This document shows positions 43,985-50,942 of a DNA stretch of 64,000 nt, one piece after another. Positions within the stretch are counted from its first letter, which is position 1; each line of letters begins with the position of its first letter. The position numbers and the translations under genes are program-made. A model generated the notes under the pieces. It worked only from the letters and a program-made list of their open reading frames with translations. It made no database searches and was not told the origin of the DNA. Source of the DNA: an uncultured Eubacteriales bacterium (GTDB lineage: Bacteria; Bacillota; Clostridia; Oscillospirales; Oscillospiraceae). Where the stretch lies: NCBI GenBank assembly GCA_900313925.1, contig OMTF01000017.1, positions 1-64,000 of the forward strand. The letters run 5' to 3'.

Positions 43985-44278
43985 TTGCAAAAGGCTCGAC
44001 GGCTGCTCTCGGTTCTGCTGATCACCGCCCTGCTGCTTCTCCTGGCAGCCTGTGGCGGCAATTCGTCCAATTATATCGGAAAAGACGCGGCCAGGGATAT
44101 TGCGCTGGACGACGCGGGTTTTCCGGAAAAGTACGTGATTCAGCTGAAAGTTACTTTGGAAAAGGAGTCTCCTGCAGTTTATAAAGTTTATTTCATTAAC
44201 GCAGAAGTTCAGTATTACTACACGATCGATGCCGTAAACGGAACCATTCTGTCCGCAAGTACGGAAGCGCTGTTCTGA
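43985..44278 (+). CDS. Small PepSY-like lipoprotein
   Basis: About 97 residues. A basic N-terminus and hydrophobic core end in the lipobox LAAC near residue 22. The rest is a single PepSY-like unit (IGKDAARDIALDDAGF, then YKVYFINAEVQYYYTIDAVNGTILS). Such domains often bind or inhibit peptidases or sit beside two-component systems. The TTG at 43985 lies 10 bases after GGAAGG; GTG 43976 is too close to that site. It has its own promoter and terminator. Confidence 0.82.
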   Translation: MQKARRLLSVLLITALLLLLAACGGNSSNYIGKDAARDIALDDAGFPEKYVIQLKVTLEKESPAVYKVYFINAEVQYYYTIDAVNGTILSASTEALF

Positions 44279-44312
44279 ATGATACTAACGATATTGCCGA
44301 AATCGAGTTCGC

Positions 44313-44352
44313 GCCGGAGCGCAGGATGGAATTGCCTCCGGCACGTTTTTTC
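44313..44352 (+). terminator. Terminator of the PepSY-like lipoprotein gene
   Basis: GCCGGAG (44313-44319) pairs with CTCCGGC (44336-44342), followed by ACG and TTTTTT. Confidence 0.7.
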
Positions 44353-44505
44353 TTTTTCCGAAAAAGGACAGTAGCGATCGTTCGGAAATTCATTCGCCCG
44401 AAAGCGCTCGCTTATCCTGTTCCCACAGCATAGGACTTCGAACAGTAAGTTTCTCAAAGCATAGCCCTTTTTTCTATCAGCGGGGCTGTTACGACCATAT
44501 AATCA

Positions 44506-44543
44506 GGCAGCTGTCACGCACATAACGGTGCGCGGCAGCTGCC
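44506..44543. repeat. Imperfect 38-base inverted repeat
   Basis: GGCAGCTG (44506-44513) pairs with CAGCTGCC (44536-44543); an inner CGCAC/GTGCG stem surrounds a 6-base loop. No T-run on either side. Confidence 0.55.
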
Positions 44544-44617
44544 GAGTTAAGGATGCAGGCGCCTCTTCATGGGGTTTCTATGTTATTGAACCGGCTTACT
44601 GTGTGACCTTAGCTAAT

Positions 44618-46498
44618 CTACTCCCCTGCCGGTGACCCTCCGGTCGGTTTTCCGTCTGCTCTTTTCTTATCTTTTTCCGCCGCCTTCTTTTCATCCAGCC
44701 GCAGATAATGGGTCCAGAAGACTTCGTTCGTCATGGCGGGAAATTCCGCCTTGTATTCCTTCCGTAGTCTGTCGTACTCCGTAAAGAGCCGCAGACAGGT
44801 TGAAATTCCGCGCGCGTAGAGCTGTACATCTTTTTTACTGCTGCGCTTCAGTTCCGTCACCGTCTGAAAATTCGGATCAATCGCAAGCGTTGTCCTCTTG
44901 CCGAAAAACATCTTGGAATGGGATCCGTATCCGTATTCTGCGAAGCCGCTGCGGTGCATGAGTGCGCTCGGCAGAAGGTGCCCGTTGAGAGTGAGGTAGC
45001 GGAACCATTGCTTTATAATGCTTTCCCGGTTCTTATCCACCGCCGCACGAAACTCACCGTAAAATACATCGAACTTGTCGTAGTCGCCTACGGGGACCGC
45101 CTTAGTCTGTTTGGTTCCATGCTCCGCCCGATCCTGAACCGGGTCGACGGTTTTGAAGAATTCCGGCCCTTTCAGGAAGTTGTCGACGCCGTCGCAAAGC
45201 AGCTCCGCCCCGCCGTAGTCGGACTGAAACATGGCTCGAATAAACCGAAACGTGAAGAAGGCCGAGACGATGTACTTGTCCCCCTCTCCGTGGACGGCGT
45301 CCACCACGAGGTTGTTTCGGAACATGAAATAGTCTTCCATCAGTGTGGAGTATTTGTTATCGAACGCGTCATGCCATACGCAGATGCCGTTGAGCGAAAT
45401 GGCCTCCTTGATGTTGCGCACGGAATATTCGATGTCATCCATGCGGACGAAGAACGGATAGGGGAGGTTCTGTGCATTTACAATTGTCTTCGGCATGCAG
45501 CAGTACCACCAGGCCGCATAGACGGGATGAATCGGTTCCGGCATTTCATTGAAGAGAACCAAACTGTATTGATTCAAATTCAGCTGCTGCTTCAGGCCTA
45601 CCAGGCGGTATCCCTTGAAGGTCGCGAGGTTTTCATGCTGTATGTTCTTTTGATCCAGCCGGATCATGGCGCCGCCTATAAAGGCCTTATTATATTCCTC
45701 CTTCAGAAGCGTCAGGAAATTATAGGTCTTTTCAAAGGCTTCCACCTGTACCAGCACATCATCGTCCATAAGGATCATATGCGTGGATTTCTCGTTATGC
45801 AGGGATTCCATCATACCGCGGCAGAAGCCGCCGGAACCGCCGGCGTTGATATTCGGATACAGATCCACCAGTCCCGGCCGTACTATTTCTTTTGGATCGA
45901 GCGTCTGGCCGTTGTCCACAACCAGGATGTGGAAATGAGCCGAACCGTTGTAGCGTTTTACCCGCAGATACTGATTTACGATTAAATCAAGATTTCGCTT
46001 CAAGTAAAATTCCCGGCGATAAGTGCACATGATAAGATCAATCTCGACGGGGTTCAGATCCTTTTTCAGGACCTCCGTATAGTAGTATCCGCCGTAAAAA
46101 ACGGAATCCTCCTGCAGGGCAGTCAGTTTGAAGTAGATGCTGTCATTGCTGGTAATGTCCACAGGGAATGTGAATTCCGCCTTCTTATCCGAGGAGATTT
46201 TTACGGTCTGCAGACATTCCCGCACCACGCTGCCGCGGAACCATCTCGCGGAGTAGAGCGAAACGATGAATTCTCCGTCCAGCTGCAGGGATAGGTGAAG
46301 GTTGGAAAGCCGGGTATACCGCCTCCACTTATTCAGGGAAAACGAATTGAAGTAGGTGGAAAATTCACAGGAGGCGTATTTTCGGATACGCAGCGTTCCT
46401 TCCACCTGTGCAAGAAGCCCCATGCGGCGGTAATACATTCTCTCCTCATCGCACACAGTCGGATCCGGCAGCAGAATGTTCTGAATTCTATATTTCAT
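44618..46498 (-). CDS. GlfT2-like galactofuranosyltransferase/GT2 glycosyltransferase
   Basis: Protein of 626 residues. The N-terminal ~145 residues form a beta-rich module as in mycobacterial GlfT2, then a GT-A domain from about 150. The metal-binding DDD lies at 245-247 (LMDDDVLV), and the acceptor-side WHDAF follows near residue 400. A helical C-terminal part ends in a Lys-rich tail. The ATG at 46498 has GGGAGGG upstream; the longer frame to 46597 is not supported. Galactofuranose transfer is inferred from the family; a UDP-galactopyranose mutase is not in view. Confidence 0.82.
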   Translation of the reverse strand: MKYRIQNILLPDPTVCDEERMYYRRMGLLAQVEGTLRIRKYASCEFSTYFNSFSLNKWRRYTRLSNLHLSLQLDGEFIVSLYSARWFRGSVVRECLQTVKISSDKKAEFTFPVDITSNDSIYFKLTALQEDSVFYGGYYYTEVLKKDLNPVEIDLIMCTYRREFYLKRNLDLIVNQYLRVKRYNGSAHFHILVVDNGQTLDPKEIVRPGLVDLYPNINAGGSGGFCRGMMESLHNEKSTHMILMDDDVLVQVEAFEKTYNFLTLLKEEYNKAFIGGAMIRLDQKNIQHENLATFKGYRLVGLKQQLNLNQYSLVLFNEMPEPIHPVYAAWWYCCMPKTIVNAQNLPYPFFVRMDDIEYSVRNIKEAISLNGICVWHDAFDNKYSTLMEDYFMFRNNLVVDAVHGEGDKYIVSAFFTFRFIRAMFQSDYGGAELLCDGVDNFLKGPEFFKTVDPVQDRAEHGTKQTKAVPVGDYDKFDVFYGEFRAAVDKNRESIIKQWFRYLTLNGHLLPSALMHRSGFAEYGYGSHSKMFFGKRTTLAIDPNFQTVTELKRSSKKDVQLYARGISTCLRLFTEYDRLRKEYKAEFPAMTNEVFWTHYLRLDEKKAAEKDKKRADGKPTGGSPAGE

Positions 46499-46595
46499 AA
46501 GTGCCCTCCCTACGATTCTCGACGCATCGCTGCGCAGTCTGTCCCGCACCCCCGGAATGCGTACTGCATTTTCCGAGCCCGGCAAACCGCAGTTC

Positions 46596-46604
46596 ATAGT
46601 ATCA
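46596..46604 (-). promoter_or_regulatory. Extended -10 promoter of the GlfT2-like gene
   Basis: On the minus strand TGA directly precedes TACTAT (46601-46596), giving an extended -10. The leader would be about 90 nt. Confidence 0.5.
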
Positions 46605-46811
46605 CACTGCTTTTTCGAATTCTATACCCAGATGTGAATTCTTTCTTTTCGCAGCATCGGCTGGCCGCAGCCGAAGTGAACTCGGATGCATCAATGCGGA
46701 GAGTCTTTCCTTCTGGCCGGCGCTCGGCTGCTTCCGTCCTGTCCTTTGCGGTATCGGCATGACAGAGAAAAGGACGGCGCAAGCGGAAATTTCCCGCAAA
46801 GGATCCGTTGA

Positions 46812-46846
46812 GGGCAGGGGGAGCGGAAAACCGCTTCCTCCTGCCC
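46812..46846 (-). other. Long stem-loop downstream of asd
   Basis: About 14 bp with a mismatch and a bulge close around an AAAA/TTTT loop. No T-run follows on the minus strand, so it may protect the 3' end of the hom-lysC-asd mRNA or act as a weak terminator. Confidence 0.5.
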
Positions 46847-46900
46847 CGGGATATTGGATGTGCACTTTGCCGTTTCGAATTTTTCCTTTCGGGAGTTTTC

Positions 46901-47920
46901 TCAGTCCTTCGTCAGCAGCTCGGCAATCTGTACCGCGTTTGTTGCCGCACCTTTCCGGACCTGATCGCCGCAGCACCACAGGCAGAGCCCGTCCTCATAG
47001 ACGAGATCCTCCCGGATTCTTCCAACAAACACCAGATCCTGGTCGGTCGTATCCAGAGGTGACGGGAAAATTCCATGGGGAAGATCATCCGTCAGCTTGA
47101 CCCCCGGTGCGTCTGACAGAATTTCCCTGGCCTTTTCGACGCTTATTTTCTCCTTGGTACGCAGCTGAATGGAAACGCTGTGGCTGCGGATTACCGGGAC
47201 CCGTACGCAGGTGCAGGATACTTTCATCTCCGGAAGATGCATGATTTTTCTTCCTTCATTCTGCAGTTTCATCTCCTCCGATGTGTACCCCTTATATTGT
47301 TCGCCGCCGATTTGGGCAATTACATTGTAGGCAATCTGCTTGGAAAAGACGCTGGGCGTGTACTCTTCGCCCTTCAGTCCTGCCTGGATTTCGTCGAGAA
47401 GTTCTTTCAGGCCCTTGGCACCGGCACCGGAAACCGCCTGATACGTCGATGCAATCATGGACTGAATCGGGCTTACTGCGTTCAGCGCATTGACCGCTGT
47501 GCAGGAGATAATCGTCGTGCAGTTCGGATTGGAAATCAGGTTGTGGTGCCATTTCACATCCTGCGGATTGATTTCCGGAACCACCAAGGGTACTTCCGGA
47601 TCCAGACGGAAGGCGCTGGAGTTGTCAATAAAGACGCAGCCTGCCGACCGGATCGCCGGAGCAAATTTTTCTGCTATATCGTTTTCCGCCGCCCCCAGGA
47701 CAATATCCAGGCCACGAAATGCATCGTTCCTGGCCTCTTCCACGACGACTTCGCTGTCTCCAAAGGGAATCTTTTTTCCTGCGCTGTGGGCACTGGCAAA
47801 AAGATGCAGTTCCGAAACGGGAAATTTCCTCTCCAGAAGAATCTTCCGCATTTCCTGTCCAACGGCTCCGGTTGCGCCCAGAATTCCTACTTTATATCCG
47901 CTCATACTGTTCCGCCGCAC
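46901..47920 (-). CDS. asd: Aspartate-semialdehyde dehydrogenase
   Basis: Reduces aspartyl-4-phosphate with NADPH to the semialdehyde that feeds lysine/DAP, methionine, threonine and isoleucine. It has 339 residues. The nucleotide-binding GATGAVGQEM and the catalytic C134 in SNPNCTT are present, as are the FIDNSSAFR and SGAGAKGL blocks. I take GTG 47920 because AAAGGAGGGA lies about 11 bases upstream; ATG 47905 is the alternative. Last gene of hom-lysC-asd. Confidence 0.95.
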   Translation of the reverse strand: MRRNSMSGYKVGILGATGAVGQEMRKILLERKFPVSELHLFASAHSAGKKIPFGDSEVVVEEARNDAFRGLDIVLGAAENDIAEKFAPAIRSAGCVFIDNSSAFRLDPEVPLVVPEINPQDVKWHHNLISNPNCTTIISCTAVNALNAVSPIQSMIASTYQAVSGAGAKGLKELLDEIQAGLKGEEYTPSVFSKQIAYNVIAQIGGEQYKGYTSEEMKLQNEGRKIMHLPEMKVSCTCVRVPVIRSHSVSIQLRTKEKISVEKAREILSDAPGVKLTDDLPHGIFPSPLDTTDQDLVFVGRIREDLVYEDGLCLWCCGDQVRKGAATNAVQIAELLTKD

Positions 47921-47972
47921 GTCTGTGCAGCTCCCTCCTTTATGCTAATCTGTCTTTTTCGATTTCGCGCTA

Positions 47973-49292
47973 TTACTGCTGCTTGACAAAGCTTTCGTAG
48001 ATAACCTGAATTGTCTTTTCAAAATCCGAATTGTTGACGCCCACGACAATATTCAGTTCTTCAGGCTCCTGCGTAATCATGCGTACATTGACGCCCGCAC
48101 GCCCGAGTGCCGCAAAAAGGGCACCGGAGGATCCGGGGACAAAGACCATTTTCCGTCCGACAGCCGCGACCATAGAGATTCCTTCGGTTACTTCCATGGC
48201 TTCCGGTACAACCGTTTTTTGCAGCGCTCCGATAACCGTATACAGGGAACCCCGGCTCTCTTCCGAAGAGATCGCCAGGGACACGGAATCAATCCCGGAC
48301 GTGATGTGCTCCACATTGACACCGGCATCCGCAAAGCATCCCATAATGCTCCGGAGGATTCCGATGGCATTGGACATGCCGCTTTTATGAATGGTCACGA
48401 TGGTAAAGTCGCGGCGTCCGGCAATACCGGTCAGGAGCTTTCCGCTGCCCTGCTTGTCGTCAAAGCTTTCCATGATCACCGTACCCGGATGGGTCGGGTC
48501 GTTGGTATTCCGAATATTCAGCGGAATGTGCTTTTCCCGAACCGGCGCAATGGAGCCTTCATGGAGAACCTGCGCACCCATGTAGGAAAGCGCGCGCAGT
48601 TCCGGATAGGTAATCTGCCGGATTGTATCCGGATGATCCACGATTCTCGGGTCCGCCATAAGGATGCCGGAGACATCCGTCCAGTTCTCATAAATGTTCG
48701 CGTCCAGCGCCGCCGCCGCAAGGGCGCCCGTAATGTCGCTTCCGCCGCGGGACATGGTACGGATTCTTCCGTCCGGAAGGACCCCGTAGAAGCCCGGCGT
48801 AACCATCCTGCGCTCCGTGCCCAGATCCCGCAGCGCCCGATAGGTTTTATCCTGATTTATCGTCCCGTCCAGATTGAATTTGACCCACTCCACGCTGTCA
48901 ACAAAATCGAATTTAAGATAATCCGCCAGCAGTCTTGCGGAAAAATATTCGCCCCTTGAAACCAGCCAGTCTCTGCTTACGCTCGGCCGAAGCGCCGCCT
49001 TCAGCTGCCGCAGCTCCCCTTCAATATCGATGGAAAGGGAAAGGTCCCTGCAGATTTCGCGGTAGCGTTCCGCGATCATCTGAAAAATGTCCCCGGGATC
49101 AACCCCATACTGAATATGTGCGTAGCAGAGATACAGCAGATCAGTGATCTTATGATCGTCTTCCTTTCTTTTCCCGGCTGCGGAAACGACAATCACTTTT
49201 CTTGCCGGGTCGGACAGAATGATGTCCTTTACTTTTTTATACTGTTCTGCATCGGCCATGGATGAGCCGCCGAATTTTGCTACTTTCAACAT
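47973..49292 (-). CDS. lysC: Aspartate kinase
   Basis: Phosphorylates aspartate, the first step of the aspartate family. The 439 residues are the long monofunctional form with two C-terminal ACT domains (about 300-439), which normally bind lysine or threonine. KFGGSSMAD begins the catalytic domain, and the SRGGSDITG and WTDVSGI blocks follow. The ATG lies one base after the hom stop, behind GGAG within the hom end. Confidence 0.96.
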   Translation of the reverse strand: MLKVAKFGGSSMADAEQYKKVKDIILSDPARKVIVVSAAGKRKEDDHKITDLLYLCYAHIQYGVDPGDIFQMIAERYREICRDLSLSIDIEGELRQLKAALRPSVSRDWLVSRGEYFSARLLADYLKFDFVDSVEWVKFNLDGTINQDKTYRALRDLGTERRMVTPGFYGVLPDGRIRTMSRGGSDITGALAAAALDANIYENWTDVSGILMADPRIVDHPDTIRQITYPELRALSYMGAQVLHEGSIAPVREKHIPLNIRNTNDPTHPGTVIMESFDDKQGSGKLLTGIAGRRDFTIVTIHKSGMSNAIGILRSIMGCFADAGVNVEHITSGIDSVSLAISSEESRGSLYTVIGALQKTVVPEAMEVTEGISMVAAVGRKMVFVPGSSGALFAALGRAGVNVRMITQEPEELNIVVGVNNSDFEKTIQVIYESFVKQQ

Positions 49293-49293
49293 G

Positions 49294-50433
49294 CTACCTT
49301 ACTCCTGCAAAGAAAATCTCCGGATCCTGCCGGCGGAGGCGTGCCGCCTGTCTGTGCGCTTCCCGGACGCTTATTTCTTCTGTAAGCACGCCGTCCGCCC
49401 ATTTTTCCATTGACTTTTCCTCCAGCCAGGAATCCTCCGCCCGAGTCCGGAAATAATACGGCATCGTTTCGGATTCGTTGTCTACCGGAATCTCTTTTCC
49501 CGCTTCGGAATAAAAACCGCGGGTTCCGTTTTGGATATCCAGCAGGTCCTCCACAACATTGTAGGCTGTGGGGAAGCGGCCGGCTCCCTGTCCGTAAAAG
49601 CTCTCCCGGCCGGTATATTCGGTTTCAAAGGAGATCATGTTAAAGTTCTGCCGCACAGCGCATTCAAGGCTTCGGTCCGGAAGGAACTCCGGCTGGACAT
49701 AGGCCGAAATTCCGTTCTCCGTTCTGCTTCCCGTCGCCATAAACCGGCAGCACCGGCCATGCAGATGTGCAGCGCGGATATCGGGCTCCTGTATGCAGCG
49801 GATGCCCGCAACGGGAACTTCCTCCTCCTTCAGAAGGCTGCCGAAAGCGACATTGGCACTGATGATGCATTTGCGCTGCACATCCAGCCCGTCAATGTCC
49901 GCGGTCGGATCCGCTTCCGCATAACCAAGCTTCTGCGCCGTGGCAAGCACTTCCGAAAAGCTTTTTCCGTCGGTTTCCATGGAGTCAAGAATAAAATTCG
50001 TCGTCCCGTTCATGATGCCGTAAAAGCGCTGCATCGGACTGACTCTCGCCGCTCGCTGCAAATTGACAAGCCAGGGTATGCCGCCGCCGACGGCTGCCGT
50101 GCAGCGGAACGCCGCCTTTTTCTTCTCCGCAAGAGAAAGAAGTTCTCTGTAATAATGCGCGACCAGATATTTATTTGCCGTAACCAGGTTCTTTCCCGCT
50201 TCCAGTGCCCGCGATACATATTCGAAGGAAGGATGAATTCCCCCCAGCACTTCGACGACCGTATCGACCTCGGGATCCTGCAGGATTTTCTCTATATCGT
50301 ACACCGCAAGGCTGCCCAGCTCGGGACGTTCCCGACGCACAAGGACATATTTCACTTTCAGATCTTCCCGGCTTTCCGCAATCTTCAGAACGCCGCCCCC
50401 TACGGTTCCGCAGCCCAATAATCCTATCTTCAT
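49294..50433 (-). CDS. hom: Homoserine dehydrogenase, short form
   Basis: Reduces aspartate semialdehyde to homoserine. It has 379 residues, shorter than the ~430 of the common Bacillus form. The NAD(P)-binding GCGTVGGGV is at 7-15, and the TANKYLVAHY, GGGIPW and NGTTNFIL blocks are present, with the ADPTADIDGLD substrate loop. The C-terminal ~55 residues do not look like a full ACT domain, so feedback control may be weak or absent. The ATG at 50433 has GGTGGA upstream inside a hairpin. First gene of the hom-lysC-asd operon. Confidence 0.93.
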   Translation of the reverse strand: MKIGLLGCGTVGGGVLKIAESREDLKVKYVLVRRERPELGSLAVYDIEKILQDPEVDTVVEVLGGIHPSFEYVSRALEAGKNLVTANKYLVAHYYRELLSLAEKKKAAFRCTAAVGGGIPWLVNLQRAARVSPMQRFYGIMNGTTNFILDSMETDGKSFSEVLATAQKLGYAEADPTADIDGLDVQRKCIISANVAFGSLLKEEEVPVAGIRCIQEPDIRAAHLHGRCCRFMATGSRTENGISAYVQPEFLPDRSLECAVRQNFNMISFETEYTGRESFYGQGAGRFPTAYNVVEDLLDIQNGTRGFYSEAGKEIPVDNESETMPYYFRTRAEDSWLEEKSMEKWADGVLTEEISVREAHRQAARLRRQDPEIFFAGVR

Positions 50434-50440
50434 CCGCTTC

Positions 50441-50455
50441 CACCGATTTTCGGTG
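50441..50455 (-). promoter_or_regulatory. Hairpin covering the hom ribosome site
   Basis: On the minus strand CACCGA (50455-50450) pairs with TCGGTG (50446-50441) around AAA. The right arm contains part of the GGTGG ribosome site of hom. Confidence 0.5.
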
Positions 50456-50539
50456 AATCCCCCCTTTTTCTCTTTCTGTAAGGTCTTTTTCCCCTTTGGA
50501 TGGCCGTGAGGAAAATACAATTGTTTTTGGTAGGTGTAC

Positions 50540-50568
50540 ACTATACCATAGCTTCCGCAGGATTTCAA
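50540..50568 (-). promoter_or_regulatory. hom-lysC-asd promoter
   Basis: On the minus strand TTGAAA (50568-50563) and TATAGT (50545-50540) are 17 bases apart, with TGG before the -10. The leader is about 100 nt. Confidence 0.7.
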
Positions 50569-50709
50569 CCGACGTTTTACCCAGTATCGTGCAGCCTCCG
50601 CACAGAAAATTGTATATTCCGCCTAAGTATGCGAATCCGGCGGGAAAATTATGCAGAATTATACAAAATGGAAATTCTCTTAAATTTTTTCAGATTTCAA
50701 TTTCAATCT

Positions 50710-50738
50710 TTGAAAATTTCGATTTTTCGCATTATTTT
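50710..50738 (+). promoter_or_regulatory. Candidate promoter of the small ORF
   Basis: TTGAAA (50710-50715) and TATTTT (50733-50738) are 17 bases apart in AT-rich sequence. The AT-richness weakens the call. Confidence 0.3.
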
Positions 50739-50771
50739 GGGAAATATTTATCCCCCTTATAAGGAGACTTT

Positions 50772-50867
50772 ATGTTTGTTCAGCACAGTACGCTGTTAAA
50801 ATATTTGCAATTTTCATTCGTTATTTATGCGTTTTTAACTTGCAACTCTTTCGTAAACATACTATAA
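50772..50867 (+). CDS. Possible 31-residue hydrophobic peptide
   Basis: A perfect AAGGAG lies 5 bases before ATG 50772. The frame encodes a peptide beginning MFVQHSTLLKYLQF with a hydrophobic aromatic middle, and it stops at 50865-50867 inside the -10 of the TAXI promoter. No family is recognised. It could be a real membrane peptide, a leader or chance in AT-rich DNA. Confidence 0.3.
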   Translation: MFVQHSTLLKYLQFSFVIYAFLTCNSFVNIL

Positions 50868-50868
50868 T
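50840..50868 (+). promoter_or_regulatory. Promoter of the TAXI transporter operon
   Basis: TTGCAA (50840-50845) and a perfect TATAAT (50863-50868) are 17 bases apart, about 75 bases before the gene. Confidence 0.75.
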
Positions 50869-50942
50869 TACTCCATGCCCTTCGCGCCTGAAATCCGTGA
50901 TCTTCCGGCGCGAAGCAAGAATGAAATCGAGGAGGAACTACA

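Larger units (their letters stand above)
44279..44617. other. Intergenic region between convergent genes
   Basis: It holds the terminator of the lipoprotein gene and a 38-base inverted repeat without a T-run. No tRNA or convincing ORF is seen. Confidence 0.5.
46499..46900. other. Intergenic region between the glycosyltransferase and asd
   Basis: It carries the leftward promoter of the glycosyltransferase (46596-46604) and a long stem-loop (46812-46846) after asd. No convincing ORF is seen. Confidence 0.5.
50434..50942. other. Long divergent regulatory region between hom and the TAXI gene
   Basis: It contains the hom promoter, the TAXI-gene promoter, a possible small ORF and an AT-rich segment (about 50600-50870). 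I recognise no lysine, threonine or S-adenosylmethionine riboswitch and no T-box. Confidence 0.6.

Noticed and set aside
50434-50942. Lysine or SAM riboswitch before hom-lysC-asd
   Set aside because: The ~100-nt leader shows only one small hairpin and none of the conserved cores of these riboswitches.
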